A stretch of 64,000 nt of DNA from JAWKWH01 sp963669285 (GCA_963669285.2 CAXXSI010000032.1:58784-122783), one strand, 5' to 3'. Shown: positions 23,933 through 33,355, counted from the first letter of the stretch. A program made the numbers and translations. Notes: generated from the letters alone by a model not told the origin.

Positions 23933-24754
23933 CTATTCCGTACCGCAGGTGCGGATCTGCAGTCCTTCAGGCAGTTTGGTGCGGGCATCACCACAGGCCA
24001 GTTCAAGGCGCTCTGCGGTGAGACCCGATGCGCCGCTCAGATCGGCACCGGAGAAATCGGCGCTGCGCAAATGAGCGCCTTCGAGGTCGGCGCCATCAAA
24101 ATCCGCTCCCGAAAAATTGGCGTGCGACATGTTGGTGTACGTCAGATCGGCGCCGGACAATTTCGCGTCAGCGGCCATCAACCTGCTCAAATTCGCGCGT
24201 TCCAGATTGCTTTCCTGGAAATCGGCAGCTTCGGCACGCGCCCTTTCCAGGTCGGCATTGGACATTTTGGCCTGGCGCAGCATCGCGCCTGAGAGTTCGG
24301 CACGACGAAGAAATGCGTCACGCAAATCGGCCCTCAGAAAATCGGCGTCGTCGAGCCTGCTCTCGCCGAAATCTGCCGAGCGGACATCCGCACGCTCAAA
24401 CTTTGCACCCGACAATCGGCTTTTCTCCAAATCGACACCGCGCATGGAAGCCCCGGAAAAATCGGCACCGGAAAGATCGGACTTCTCCATTTCCGTTCGC
24501 CGAAGATCGGCGCCGACAAACCGCGCGCCCATAAGGCGGACGCCCTTCATGTCGGCTTCGCGCAGCACCGCGTCGGTAAAATCCGCCTTGTCGATGGCGA
24601 TACCGCGAAGCGAGGCAAGGTGGAGATCGCATCCGGGGCAACCGCCGTTTTCCACCACCTTTTGCTTCTCGTCCGCATTCGCGTGAACCGTCGGCCAGGA
24701 CAGCCCTGCCAATCCGCCGAGGATTCCAATTGCAAGCAATAGCGAATGCATCAT
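23933..24754 (-). CDS. Secreted pentapeptide-repeat protein
   Basis: 273 aa. A signal peptide (MMHSLLLAIGILGGLAGLSW) is followed by a short Cys pair (GGCPGCDL) and then about 35 tandem pentapeptide repeats of the A(D/N)LxX type (ADFTDAVLREADMKGVRLMG and so on) up to residue 250, ending with a small Cys-containing cap (LELACGDARTKLPEGLQIRT). Such repeats fold into a right-handed quadrilateral beta-helix. Cytoplasmic relatives bind DNA gyrase, but an exported one more likely has a structural or binding role in the periplasm. Monocistronic by spacing. Confidence 0.8.
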   Translation of the reverse strand: MMHSLLLAIGILGGLAGLSWPTVHANADEKQKVVENGGCPGCDLHLASLRGIAIDKADFTDAVLREADMKGVRLMGARFVGADLRRTEMEKSDLSGADFSGASMRGVDLEKSRLSGAKFERADVRSADFGESRLDDADFLRADLRDAFLRRAELSGAMLRQAKMSNADLERARAEAADFQESNLERANLSRLMAADAKLSGADLTYTNMSHANFSGADFDGADLEGAHLRSADFSGADLSGASGLTAERLELACGDARTKLPEGLQIRTCGTE

Positions 24755-24922
24755 CGTTACAGCAACTTCCGTCTCAGCCGAACACCGGTATTCCGGTCAG
24801 TGTATCGCTACAGTGGCCGCGAACATTGATGCGGGTCAACTGTCAGCGCTGCACGAATTCGGCCACCTTCGCCCGATTTCGGCGAGAACGCGGTTCGATG
24901 TCGGGAAAACGGGTGGCTGCGC

Positions 24923-25135
24923 CTATCCGAAATCCTGCCAGCGCATCCGCATCGTCGCCCGTAGGATCTTGAGAATCCTGTAGGTTTCCAAAGGCACCGG
25001 CAGGTCCCATTTGAAACATTCCGCGACACTAGCTTCCGCCTGCACGGTTACACGTTGCAGATCGACAAAGCTGATCTGGTTGTCGGACGCAAGGACTGTT
25101 GCGATCCGTTCTATTTCTTTAAGAGCCGAAGACAT
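24923..25135 (-). CDS. Small hypothetical protein
   Basis: 70 aa starting MSSALKEIERIATVLASDNQ, with GGGGAAA 7-8 bp upstream of the ATG. The sequence is helical and globular (FVDLQRVTVQAEASVAECFK, YRILKILRATMRMRWQDFG). Family not recognised. It is isolated between the pentapeptide-repeat gene and hdaA, all on the minus strand. No membrane segment or signal peptide. Confidence 0.45.
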   Translation of the reverse strand: MSSALKEIERIATVLASDNQISFVDLQRVTVQAEASVAECFKWDLPVPLETYRILKILRATMRMRWQDFG

Positions 25136-25304
25136 GATTTCCCCATTTCACAATCCAAGCCACCACCCGCCACTATCTATTGCACGCGCCGCGCACGCTG
25201 CAACGGCGTCTCGGTCACGCCGGATGTCATGGTGAACCGGACGCTAACCGATAGGTTCGAATTCAAATCAAATTGGCGATAACGCGGTGCTTCCCAATCC
25301 GGAA

Positions 25305-26006
25305 TCAAAAACCAGACTGATCGCGACCGCGGTCAAGTTGTTCCAGCGCGTCGGCGGCGAGCGCCCGCGAAACCCGGCTTTGCCTTGCTAGTGACAGCTT
25401 GTCGATTTGCTCTACCAGTTGCATTGCGGTCGCCAAGGAACGATCCATCCGGTTAACCAGATAGCGCACCACGTGCGGTTCAACCGTCAATTGGCGGTCG
25501 GCAAACAATTTGATGATGACCGCGCTGAGCAGGGCATCATCGGGTTCCGATATCTCGACGGTTGTTGCCGATTTGAGCCGTGACATCAGATCGGGCAGGC
25601 TTGCCCCCCACCCCCCGGGGAATGTCCTGCTGGTCAACAGCAGGGTCCCCGACGAAGCGCGTACCTGGTTGATCAGGTGAAACAGCCCGTATTCGTCCAG
25701 ATGATCGGCATCGACATCTTCCACCAGCGCGGCGCCTGACTGGGGCAATTGCGGTTCACCTATGGCTCCCGGCTGAAACTGGCGGGCCTGCGATTGCGTT
25801 TTCCATATCGACGCCAGATGGGTCTTGCCCGAGCCGGTTGGACCGGCGAGCACGATGACGGCGGAAGGCCAGGACGGCCAGCCCGAAATCAGTTCGACGG
25901 CCAACTTGTTGGCGCCGCTGACGACAAGATCGTCGACGGAGTATCCGGGCAGGCGCTCGAATTCCATTGGCAATTGCCGCGGTTCGCCTTGTTCGGGTCC
26001 ACTCAT
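25305..26006 (-). CDS. hdaA: HdaA-like regulator of DnaA
   Basis: About 233 aa from ATG 26006 (ATG 26033 also in frame). It is a DnaA-domain-III-only AAA+ protein: Walker A VLAGPTGSGKTHLASIW, a Walker-B-like ALVEDVDADHLDEYGLFHLI, sensor region LLLTSRTFPGGWGASLPDL, arginine-bearing LMSRLKSAT, and a C-terminal lid (VRYLVNRMDRSLATAMQLVE). It lacks the DnaA DNA-binding domain. HdaA works with the beta clamp to promote ATP hydrolysis by DnaA and so limit re-initiation; the N-terminal QLPMEF peptide has the form of a clamp-binding motif. The gene lies next to an AI-2E permease gene and close to purM, a normal alphaproteobacterial arrangement. Confidence 0.85.
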   Translation of the reverse strand: MSGPEQGEPRQLPMEFERLPGYSVDDLVVSGANKLAVELISGWPSWPSAVIVLAGPTGSGKTHLASIWKTQSQARQFQPGAIGEPQLPQSGAALVEDVDADHLDEYGLFHLINQVRASSGTLLLTSRTFPGGWGASLPDLMSRLKSATTVEISEPDDALLSAVIIKLFADRQLTVEPHVVRYLVNRMDRSLATAMQLVEQIDKLSLARQSRVSRALAADALEQLDRGRDQSGF

Positions 26007-26016
26007 GACTGTTGGA

Positions 26017-27141
26017 TCAGGATTCACCGCCATGGCCGTTATAGAGCGGCGAGGCCAAGTAGCGGTTGATTGCGAAACGGACGAGCACACCGACGGCGGC
26101 GGATGCCGGCACCGCGATCAGCAGGCCGACAAAACCGAAAAGCGAGCCGAATGCAAACAGGGCAAACATCAGCCAGACCGGGTGCAGGCCGACGCTGGAG
26201 CCGACGAGCTTGGGTTGCAGGATGTTTCCCTCGACGAACTGTCCGGCAAAGAACACTGCCGCCGCCGCGCCGATCCAAATCCAGTCGGGCCAAAACTGCA
26301 CCACCGCCACGCCAACCGCCAATACCAGGCCGACCATCGAACCGACATAGGGAATAAAGCTGATCAAACCGGCAAACAGCCCGATCAACAGGCCGAAATT
26401 CAGACCGATAAGGGTTAGCCCGATGGCGTAAAACAGGCCGAGCATCATGCACACGGTGCCCTGCCCGCGTACAAACGCAGCCGTCGAATTGTTGATGTCT
26501 CCGGCCAAGCCGCGCACCGTTTCGAGATGATCGCGGGGTACCCAACTATCGATCTTGGAGACCATCTTGTCCCAGTCGAGGAGCATGTAGAAGGCGACGA
26601 CCGGCGTCACGACAAACAGACCGGCGATATCGACCAGCGCCTTGCCCGAATTCCAGACCGACTGGAACAAGGTCGTCAAAAAACCGGCGCCCTGCTTGAG
26701 CAATGTGTTCAGTCCCTCGCGAAGACCAACCGAATCGACGCCAATCGCCTCTTTGAGCCATTGCGGATCGAAATCGCCGATAAGCGCCTGCAATCCGGTC
26801 AGATATCCCGGCATTCGTTCGATGAAATCGGCAAGCTGCGTGGCCAATATCGGCAGAACAATCATCAAGCCGAGCACAAAGACGAGTAGAAATCCGATGA
26901 GGATGGTGATAGTCGCGGCAATGCGGGACAGACCAAGCACCTGCAGGCGGTCGGCGACGGGATCGAGAAAATAGGCCAGGATCATTCCGGCCACGAATGG
27001 CAGCAGGATTGAGCTGAAGACGTACAAAAACAGACCGAAGATGGCTGCGGTGAGCAACCAGAATATGATCTGCCGGCGAAACATCGCCGCCACGGCGCGG
27101 TCCGCTTCGAGATGTTTGTCTTTCGTAGGGCGTTTCATCAA
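26017..27141 (-). CDS. AI-2E family transporter (PerM-like)
   Basis: 374 aa with about eight membrane segments: two at the N-terminus (FWLLTAAIFGLFLYVFSSIL, FVAGMILAYFL), a pair around ATITILIGFLLVFVLGLMIV, a long soluble loop, and a C-terminal group (LIGLFAGLISFIPYVGSMVG). The motif PYVGSMVG and GNILQPKLVGSSVGLHPVWL are typical of the AI-2E/PerM permease family, whose substrates vary (autoinducer-2, ions, small molecules). It ends 10 bp before the hdaA start, so the two are probably cotranscribed. Ligand unknown. Confidence 0.8.
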   Translation of the reverse strand: MMKRPTKDKHLEADRAVAAMFRRQIIFWLLTAAIFGLFLYVFSSILLPFVAGMILAYFLDPVADRLQVLGLSRIAATITILIGFLLVFVLGLMIVLPILATQLADFIERMPGYLTGLQALIGDFDPQWLKEAIGVDSVGLREGLNTLLKQGAGFLTTLFQSVWNSGKALVDIAGLFVVTPVVAFYMLLDWDKMVSKIDSWVPRDHLETVRGLAGDINNSTAAFVRGQGTVCMMLGLFYAIGLTLIGLNFGLLIGLFAGLISFIPYVGSMVGLVLAVGVAVVQFWPDWIWIGAAAAVFFAGQFVEGNILQPKLVGSSVGLHPVWLMFALFAFGSLFGFVGLLIAVPASAAVGVLVRFAINRYLASPLYNGHGGES

Positions 27142-27306
27142 TTAGGATTTGGAACAGGGTGTGAGGCAATATTGATCAGATTTAGGAGCAAAACCGCTGG
27201 AAGGGCAATCCCTTTCAAGGGTTTGCCACGCCAATATGGGCAATTTCGCCGATATCGCGCAGCGACGCGACGGATTGACCCCCTAAAGGCGCCGAACGCC
27301 CCTTGT

Positions 27307-27390
27307 TGTGTTCACACCACGGCGCATTGCGCTCCTCGCCAGACAACGAATTAGAGACGTTCAAGCGATTCCATCAAAAGATGAACGGCT
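27307..27390. repeat. Dispersed palindromic repeat relic
   Basis: The right part (GATTCCATCAAAAGATGAACG, 27368-27388, 21 bases shown in part: GATTCCATCAAAAGATGAAC) resembles the right end of the element at 38678-38989 and the hairpin at 43299-43328. The left part has the TGTTCACACC to CTCCTCGCC block also found near 38905-38935. It sits in the 250-bp gap between the AI-2E permease and the phosphatidyltransferase, with no gene. Confidence 0.4.
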
Positions 27391-27936
27391 TTAGTCGCTC
27401 GCGGCATATCCGGCCATGTGCCTCAACCAGGTGACGAAATAGGCTGCTGTCGAACTTGCCGTCAGAAACGCGGAGACAATAATCAGCAACAAGCGGGACG
27501 GGCCGAAGCTCGTCTCAAATGCCAGTTCGGTCAAAACCAGGGCCGCAAGAATGATCTGTACCGCGGTATTTGCCTTGGACACGAACAATGGCCGCATCTC
27601 GACGGGATGCTGCATGATCGTCGACAGCAACACTGCGCCCATGATGAGACCGTCGCGGGATACCGCCAAAATGACGAGCCAGATGGGCAACTCCCCCAAT
27701 ACACCCAGAGCGACAAACACCGTCACCAGCAGAAGTTTGTCTGCCAGCGGATCAAGATAGGCGCCAAGTTCTGAACGCTGATTGAACTGCCGGGCAACGA
27801 AGCCGTCCACACCGTCGGAAATACCGGCGACGACAAAACCCAACATCGCCCACACCATCTGGTCGCGCACCATGGCGTAGATGATCGCCGGAACCAGTGC
27901 GAAGCGAAGCAGCGTTATCAGGTTTGCAATCGTCAA
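27391..27936 (-). CDS. CDP-alcohol phosphatidyltransferase
   Basis: 181 aa from TTG 27936, chosen because GGAGAA lies 6-7 bp upstream and homologues begin at this MTIANLITLLRF; a longer ATG frame to 28047 adds residues without family likeness. The catalytic motif D-G-x2-A-R-x8-G-x3-D-x3-D is complete in DGVDGFVARQFNQRS and LGAYLDPLADKLL. Four to six membrane helices are present. It should condense CDP-diacylglycerol with an alcohol such as glycerol-3-phosphate, to make phosphatidylglycerophosphate or cardiolipin. A second pgsA lies at 39003, so the two may differ in substrate. It converges away from purM. Confidence 0.8.
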   Translation of the reverse strand: MTIANLITLLRFALVPAIIYAMVRDQMVWAMLGFVVAGISDGVDGFVARQFNQRSELGAYLDPLADKLLLVTVFVALGVLGELPIWLVILAVSRDGLIMGAVLLSTIMQHPVEMRPLFVSKANTAVQIILAALVLTELAFETSFGPSRLLLIIVSAFLTASSTAAYFVTWLRHMAGYAASD

Positions 27937-28163
27937 GAGCGGTTCTCCGGATTTTGGCGGGCCGATCGCTGTGCTTTCATAGCTTCCGAAATCACATGGT
28001 GCCTCGCGTGTAAATACACAAGGTTCTGTTACGTCTGGCCTGTTCATGTCAAAAATGCGTTAGAGTCTGTCTCAAGCACCTTGCAGCGCGGTCGGCATGG
28101 GTGCATTGAAGCGGCGAGATCGCAACGGTGCAAACACCCTATGCCCAACAGAGCCGAGTGACG

Positions 28164-29228
28164 ATGAGCAGCGGAAAAAACGGTCTGACCTATGCACAAG
28201 CCGGCGTCGATATCGATGCAGGCAACGCACTCGTGGAGCGAATCAAGCCGCTAGTCCGGTCGACCCAAAGGCCGGGTGCCGATGGCGAGATTGGCGGCTT
28301 TGGCGGGCTGTTTGATCTGAAGGCTGCCGGGTATGCCGATCCGATACTGGTTGCGGCCAATGACGGTGTCGGCACCAAGTTGAAGGTCGCCATCGAGGCT
28401 GGCCGGCATGACACGGTCGGCATCGACCTTGTCGCCATGTGCGTCAACGATCTGATCGTTCAGGGCGCCGAACCGCTGCTGTTCCTCGATTATTTCGCCA
28501 CCGGCAAACTCGACCCCGACAAGGGGGCTGAAATTGTCGCCGGCATTGCCGAAGGCTGCCGCCGCGCAGGCTGCGCGTTGCTCGGCGGGGAGACCGCAGA
28601 AATGCCGGGAATGTACGCCGGAGACGATTACGATCTCGCCGGATTTGCCGTCGGCGCTACCGAACGCGATCGATTGCTTCCCAGCGACGATTTCGTCGAG
28701 GGCGACATCATTCTCGGTCTGGCCTCGTCGGGTTTGCATTCGAATGGTTTCTCCCTGGTTCGGCGGATCGTCGAACTGGCGGGATTGACCTGGGACGCCC
28801 CGGCCCCGTTTGCCGATGACCGGACACTCGGTGATGCCCTGCTCGAACCGACAACGATCTATGTCCGGCCACTGCTGGAGGCGATGCAAAGCACCCATGG
28901 CATAAAGGCGCTCGCCCACATTACCGGCGGCGGGTTTCCGGAGAATATTCCGCGGATACTGACCAAGGACTGGTCTGCGATCCTCAATCTGGAAACGATC
29001 GAGGTGCCGGAAGTGTTTTCGTGGCTGGCCAAGACGGGTGGCGTGGAAGCCGCCGAGATGATGCGCACGTTCAACTGCGGAATCGGCATGATCGCAGTCG
29101 TGGCCTCAGGCCAGGCAGCGCAGGTTGCAGCCGTGTTGCAACAGGCCGGCGAGACAGTCGCCCCGATCGGCCGCATCGTGCCAAGGCGCGAAACCGGGGT
29201 CATCTATCGCGGATCGATAGATCTATGA
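28164..29228 (+). CDS. purM: Phosphoribosylformylglycinamidine cyclo-ligase (AIR synthetase)
   Basis: 354 aa from ATG 28164 (MSSGKNGLTYAQAGVDIDAG). Family motifs include GGFGGLFDLKAAGYADPILV, AANDGVGTKLKVA, FLDYFATGKLDP, ALLGGETAEMPGMY, ASSGLHSNGFSLVR and ITGGGFPENIPRIL, in the normal order. The enzyme closes the imidazole ring in purine synthesis, using ATP and FGAM, in the cytosol. It shares ATGA with purN (4-bp overlap), so the two are translated together. Length and motifs are standard; nothing is unusual. Confidence 0.97.
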   Translation: MSSGKNGLTYAQAGVDIDAGNALVERIKPLVRSTQRPGADGEIGGFGGLFDLKAAGYADPILVAANDGVGTKLKVAIEAGRHDTVGIDLVAMCVNDLIVQGAEPLLFLDYFATGKLDPDKGAEIVAGIAEGCRRAGCALLGGETAEMPGMYAGDDYDLAGFAVGATERDRLLPSDDFVEGDIILGLASSGLHSNGFSLVRRIVELAGLTWDAPAPFADDRTLGDALLEPTTIYVRPLLEAMQSTHGIKALAHITGGGFPENIPRILTKDWSAILNLETIEVPEVFSWLAKTGGVEAAEMMRTFNCGIGMIAVVASGQAAQVAAVLQQAGETVAPIGRIVPRRETGVIYRGSIDL

Positions 29229-29890
29229 ACTCCCGCCGCAAACGCGTGGCAGTGCTCATTTCCGGGCGCGGTTCCAACATGTCGGCGCTCATCAATGCTG
29301 CTATCGATCCGACCTATCCCGCCGAAATCACGCTGGTGCTGTCGAACCGCGAGGACGCGCAGGGTCTTTCGGTCGCCGACGAGGCGGGGATTGCAACACG
29401 CGCCATTCCGCACGGCGGTTTTAAGACCCGTGACGATCATGACGCCGCCTTTGATGCCGCGCTGACAGCGGCCAAAATCGATATCGTTTGCCTGGCAGGC
29501 TACATGCGATTGCTCACCGCCGATTTCGTCAAGCGCTGGCAGGGTCGAATGATCAACATTCACCCGGCATTGCTGCCATCATTCAAAGGCCTGGACAGCC
29601 ATGCACGAGCGCTGGCGGCCGGTTGCCGCATCCACGGTGCGACCGTTCATTTCGTCACCGCCGACATGGATGAGGGGCCGATCATTGTTCAGGGTGCCGT
29701 CGCGGTGTTGAAAGACGATGATGAGGCGTCCTTGGCGACGCGCGTGCTGGCTCTGGAACACCAGCTTTATCCGGCGGCCTTGAAGATGATTGCCTCGGGA
29801 GCGGTCAGGATGAGCGGCGGCGCTACGGTCTTTTCGGATGATGTCACGAATCCGGCGCAAACCGATCCACTGATTTCTCCGGCCTGCTGA
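29225..29890 (+). CDS. purN: Phosphoribosylglycinamide formyltransferase (GART)
   Basis: 221 aa. The family landmarks are VAVLISGRGSNMSALINAAI, then VCLAGYMRLLTADFVKRWQG, the catalytic stretch MINIHPALLPSFKGLDSHAR with the N-x-H pair, and GATVHFVTADMDEGPIIVQG. It transfers formyl from 10-formyl-tetrahydrofolate to GAR. The start overlaps the purM stop (ATGA at 29225-29228), so it depends on purM translation. A longer upstream frame runs antisense-like through purM and is not used. Confidence 0.97.
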   Translation: MNSRRKRVAVLISGRGSNMSALINAAIDPTYPAEITLVLSNREDAQGLSVADEAGIATRAIPHGGFKTRDDHDAAFDAALTAAKIDIVCLAGYMRLLTADFVKRWQGRMINIHPALLPSFKGLDSHARALAAGCRIHGATVHFVTADMDEGPIIVQGAVAVLKDDDEASLATRVLALEHQLYPAALKMIASGAVRMSGGATVFSDDVTNPAQTDPLISPAC

Positions 29891-29894
29891 GCGG

Positions 29895-31997
29895 CTACAA
29901 TTTCCGCAGCCACACCGCCGTATCGTGAACCGCGGCACCTCCGTAGGGCGCGGCGGATTTGGCCCCGACCAGCGTATTGATGCCCTCGCCGTTCATATGC
30001 GCCTTGTTTGGCCAGATGCTCTCGGCAATGACGACGCCCTGACGCGCTCCCCCACCGATTGCCGCGTGCAACGCCACCTCGCCGCGGCGATTGCCGATTT
30101 CGACGACATCGCCATCGCCGATGCCCAGTTGCGCCGCCTCTGCGGGATGAATCATCAATTGCGGGCGTCCCTCGCGCGACCGGGATGTCGGGGTCTCGGC
30201 AAAAGTCGAATTGAGAAATGACCGCGCCGGGGATGTCGCCAACCGGAAAGGATGGTTGCTGTCGGCACCTTCGATCAGTTCGACATGATCGGGGAAGGAA
30301 GGCAGGCCGCCATAGTCGCCCTGCGGCCCAAGCGAAGCCGGCGGCCGGTTGGGTGCCGGCGTATCCGTCCAGTCCGGTGCAAAGCGGAACTTCCCATCGG
30401 GATGACCAAATCCATTCAGAAAATGCGATTCCTCAAATCCCGGCTGAACATCGATCCAGTGGTTCTTTTTCAGGTCATCGAAACTGCTGCCAATCGGCGC
30501 CAGGACGGCATCGATATGGTCTTTTTCCGACAGGCCGAAACCGTCCTCGTGCGAAACGCCCAGGCGCCTGGCCAGCGCCTCGATAACATAGTGGTTGGGA
30601 CGCGGCCCGGCGGGCGGATCGATCAGCTTCGGCCCCAGCAACAGATGCTGATGGCCGCCGCCGCGGTAGATGTCGTCATGTTCGAGGAACATGGTTGCCG
30701 GCAAGACGACGTCGGCCAACTCGGCCGTTTCGGTCATGAACTGCTCATGCACGCAGACAAACAGATCCTCGCGCATAAATCCCTGCCGAACCAACCGCTG
30801 CTCGGGCATCACGTTGACCGGATTGGTGTTTTGAACCAGCATCGCGGCAACCGGCGGTCCATTGCCCAGCGCATCGGCATCGCCGGTCAGTATCCGGCCG
30901 ATCTTCGACTGGTCGAGCCAGCGAATGGCGGGATTTGCCAGACCGGCGCCCATCAGCCGCGATTTGTCGACCTTGAAAATATCCGAATTGGAGTGAAAGG
31001 CGCCGCCGCCTTCGTGTTTCCATGCGCCGGTCACAGTCGGAATCGAGATTGCGGCATGCATGGCTGCGGCACCGTTGCGCTGGCGCGCAAATCCGTAGCC
31101 CATGCGGAAATATGTGCGCGGTGTCGAACCGACCAGCCTTGCGAATTCCTCGATCTCGGTGATCGGAAGCCCGGTGATTTCGGATGCCCATTCGGGTGTC
31201 TTCGGCTGGAGATGCCGCTCCAGGCCGGCCGGATCGTCGGTATATTGATCCAGATAATCCCGATCCGCATGACCGTCACGAAACAGAATGTGCATGACAG
31301 CGCAGGCAAGCGCCGCATCGGTGCCGGGGCGCAGAACCAGGCCGAGATCAGCCTGCTGGACAGTGGCGTTGTTGTAAATATCGATGGCGACCAGCTTGGC
31401 GTCGCGTTCCTTGCGGGCGCGCACCGCGTGGGTCATGACGTTGACCTGAGTGGCGACCGGATTGGTGCCCCAGATCACCACACAGTCGGATTTGGCCATT
31501 TCGCGCGGATCGGGACCACGCAAAGCCCCTGCCCCCATGGCAAAACCGGTCCAGGCCATGTTGGTGCAGATCGTGTCGAACTGGTTGGAATAGCGTTTGG
31601 CGTGCCGCAAGCGGTGGATGCCGTCGCGCTGCACGAAACCCATCGTGCCTGCGTAATTGTAAGGCCAGACCGCCTCGCTGCCATGGCGTTGCTCGGCTTG
31701 AACGAAGTGCTCGGCAACCAGATCGAGCGCCGCGTCGAAACTGGCTTCCTTCCACCGGCCCTCACCCTTTGCGCCCGCCCGCACCAAAGGCTTGAGCAGC
31801 CGGTCGGGGTGGTGAATGCGTTCTGCATACCGGGCAACCTTGGCGCAGATGACACCGGCGGTATACGAATTGTCCTTGGCGCCATAAACACGGCCGATTT
31901 TCGACCCGTCCACGATCTCCACGTTCAAGGCGCAAGTGGACGGGCAGTCGTGCGGACAGGTTGAATGGCCGATGGCGATATCCGGTTGCATGTTCAT
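29895..31997 (-). CDS. Molybdopterin oxidoreductase (formate dehydrogenase/DMSO reductase family)
   Basis: 700 aa from ATG 31997. N-terminal 4Fe-4S motif CPHDCPSTC with a fourth Cys in GVICAKVARYAER, then VWPYNYAGTMGFVQRDGIHR, molybdopterin-binding WGTNPVATQVNVMTHAVRAR, VQNTNPVNVMPEQRLV, VVLPATMFLEHDDIYRGGGH, and C-terminal MSDGDVVEIGNRRGEV-like IGDGDVVEIGNRRGEV. No Tat signal is present, so it is probably cytoplasmic. Substrate unknown; relatives are annotated formate dehydrogenase or thiosulfate/DMSO reductase-like. It is convergent with purN (4 bp apart). Nearby moaD/moaE genes supply the cofactor. Confidence 0.85.
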   Translation of the reverse strand: MNMQPDIAIGHSTCPHDCPSTCALNVEIVDGSKIGRVYGAKDNSYTAGVICAKVARYAERIHHPDRLLKPLVRAGAKGEGRWKEASFDAALDLVAEHFVQAEQRHGSEAVWPYNYAGTMGFVQRDGIHRLRHAKRYSNQFDTICTNMAWTGFAMGAGALRGPDPREMAKSDCVVIWGTNPVATQVNVMTHAVRARKERDAKLVAIDIYNNATVQQADLGLVLRPGTDAALACAVMHILFRDGHADRDYLDQYTDDPAGLERHLQPKTPEWASEITGLPITEIEEFARLVGSTPRTYFRMGYGFARQRNGAAAMHAAISIPTVTGAWKHEGGGAFHSNSDIFKVDKSRLMGAGLANPAIRWLDQSKIGRILTGDADALGNGPPVAAMLVQNTNPVNVMPEQRLVRQGFMREDLFVCVHEQFMTETAELADVVLPATMFLEHDDIYRGGGHQHLLLGPKLIDPPAGPRPNHYVIEALARRLGVSHEDGFGLSEKDHIDAVLAPIGSSFDDLKKNHWIDVQPGFEESHFLNGFGHPDGKFRFAPDWTDTPAPNRPPASLGPQGDYGGLPSFPDHVELIEGADSNHPFRLATSPARSFLNSTFAETPTSRSREGRPQLMIHPAEAAQLGIGDGDVVEIGNRRGEVALHAAIGGGARQGVVIAESIWPNKAHMNGEGINTLVGAKSAAPYGGAAVHDTAVWLRKL

Positions 31998-32142
31998 GCG
32001 GCGCAATATCATGACTTGGCGACCGGATGTCGACAGGAATTTTGCCGATACCGCACACCCGATACCCGGCAAGCTTGACCGTCTCCGCACGGGCCTCCAA
32101 ACTGACCTTGTTGTGAAAACGGATTCGGAAGACGGACAGGTG

Positions 32143-32580
32143 ATGCCTTATCGAAGCGGAATGTTGAAGCCCGGCTTGCTGGCGATACTTGCCGTATTGG
32201 CGTTTGCTGGTCCGGCGAGTGCATGGGAACTGGGCATTTGGGACGGTGAAGCGCAGGTCTGTGACAACCAGTCCGTCCTCAAGAAGATCGAACGGCGATT
32301 TCGGCATCAGGTGAAACATGTCCCCCATCTGCCTGACGTCAGGATCGATGCGATCGAGCGCATCCACCAGCATCGCTACCTTCCGGCCCGCGAAAATCGC
32401 CCGATCGCACGACGCTACTGCCATGGGACGGCGCAGCTTTCGGACGGTCGGCGCAAGAAGATCTGGTACCTGATCGAGGATCACCAGGGATTTGCCGGAA
32501 TAGGCGATAATGTTGAATTCTGCGTGTCCGGTTTTGACCGCTGGAATGTCTACAACTCCTATTGCCGAATTCTGCGCTGA
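32143..32580 (+). CDS. Secreted hypothetical protein, 145 aa
   Basis: From ATG 32143 a signal peptide (MLKPGLLAILAVLAFAGPAS, cut after ASA) leads into WELGIWDGEAQVCDNQSVLK and later IWYLIEDHQGFAGIGDNVEF and FDRWNVYNSYCRILR. Four cysteines in the mature part could make two disulfides. Conserved small periplasmic proteins of this kind are common in Rhizobiales; I do not know a function. It overlaps the RNase T2 start by about 35 bp, suggesting coexpression. Confidence 0.6.
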   Translation: MPYRSGMLKPGLLAILAVLAFAGPASAWELGIWDGEAQVCDNQSVLKKIERRFRHQVKHVPHLPDVRIDAIERIHQHRYLPARENRPIARRYCHGTAQLSDGRRKKIWYLIEDHQGFAGIGDNVEFCVSGFDRWNVYNSYCRILR

Positions 32581-33292
32581 GCGAGGTCGCGCCGACGCCG
32601 TGCGGACGGGTTTACTTCAATTGCGCCACGGCTGGCTCTCAATACTCGCCGCACTGGCCGTTTCTGCCTGCACCGAGGCCAGCGGACCGGATGCCGACGC
32701 CGAAGTGCCGGTTGGAACGGGTTTTGACTACTACGTTCTCGCGCTTTCCTGGTCGCCAAGCTATTGCGCGGCAGAAGGCGAAGATGCCAACCGCCAGCAA
32801 TGCGGGGCCAGCCGGCCATACGGCTTCATTGTGCACGGGCTGTGGCCGCAGTTCGAACGCGGCTATCCGTCGAACTGTCCGACCGACAGACCGCTGGATG
32901 TCCCGACAGAAGAACTGCGCGCGCTGTATGACATCATGCCGTCTGCCGGTCTGATCCGTCACCAATGGAAGAAGCACGGCACCTGTTCGGGCTTGTCGCG
33001 GCAGGATTACTTCACGACGCTGCGCAATGCCCGCGACCAAGTGATCGTTCCCGACGGCTACAAGCGGCTGGAAGCCTACAAAACTGTCGATCCGTCGGTA
33101 TTGGAACAGGCGTTTCTGGAAGCCAATGACGGCGCCGAGGCAAGCGGCGTCGTTGTCACCTGCGACCGGCGTTTCCTCCGCGAAGTGCGCCTGTGCATGA
33201 CCAAGGATCTTCGCTTCCGCACGTGCCCGGAACTGGAGCGGCGCGCCTGTTCGCGACGCAAGGCTGTGATGCCACCGGCGCGCGGCGGTTAG
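32546..33292 (+). CDS. Secreted ribonuclease T2 family protein
   Basis: 248 aa from ATG 32546. A hydrophobic segment (WLSILAALAVSACTEASGPD) with a lipobox-like LAVSAC may make it a lipoprotein or a signal peptide. T2 catalytic motifs are both present: CAS1 YGFIVHGLWPQ and CAS2 IRHQWKKHGTCSG (His, Glu replaced by Gln in the second motif, Lys and His kept). RNase T2 enzymes cut single-stranded RNA through a 2',3'-cyclic phosphate. Periplasmic or outer-membrane location is likely. The Glu to Gln change in CAS2 (normally HEWxKHG) may weaken activity. Confidence 0.8.
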   Translation: MSTTPIAEFCAERGRADAVRTGLLQLRHGWLSILAALAVSACTEASGPDADAEVPVGTGFDYYVLALSWSPSYCAAEGEDANRQQCGASRPYGFIVHGLWPQFERGYPSNCPTDRPLDVPTEELRALYDIMPSAGLIRHQWKKHGTCSGLSRQDYFTTLRNARDQVIVPDGYKRLEAYKTVDPSVLEQAFLEANDGAEASGVVVTCDRRFLREVRLCMTKDLRFRTCPELERRACSRRKAVMPPARGG

Positions 33293-33355
33293 AGCAGTTG
33301 CCAGATCAAACGCTTATGGATTTTGCCTGACACAGTGATTCAACCGGAGACCGCA

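Noticed and set aside
30252..31964. 570-codon plus-strand open frame inside the molybdopterin oxidoreductase
   Set aside because: It is the antisense shadow of a gene with complete family motifs; its translation is His/Arg/Gln-biased with no motif of its own.
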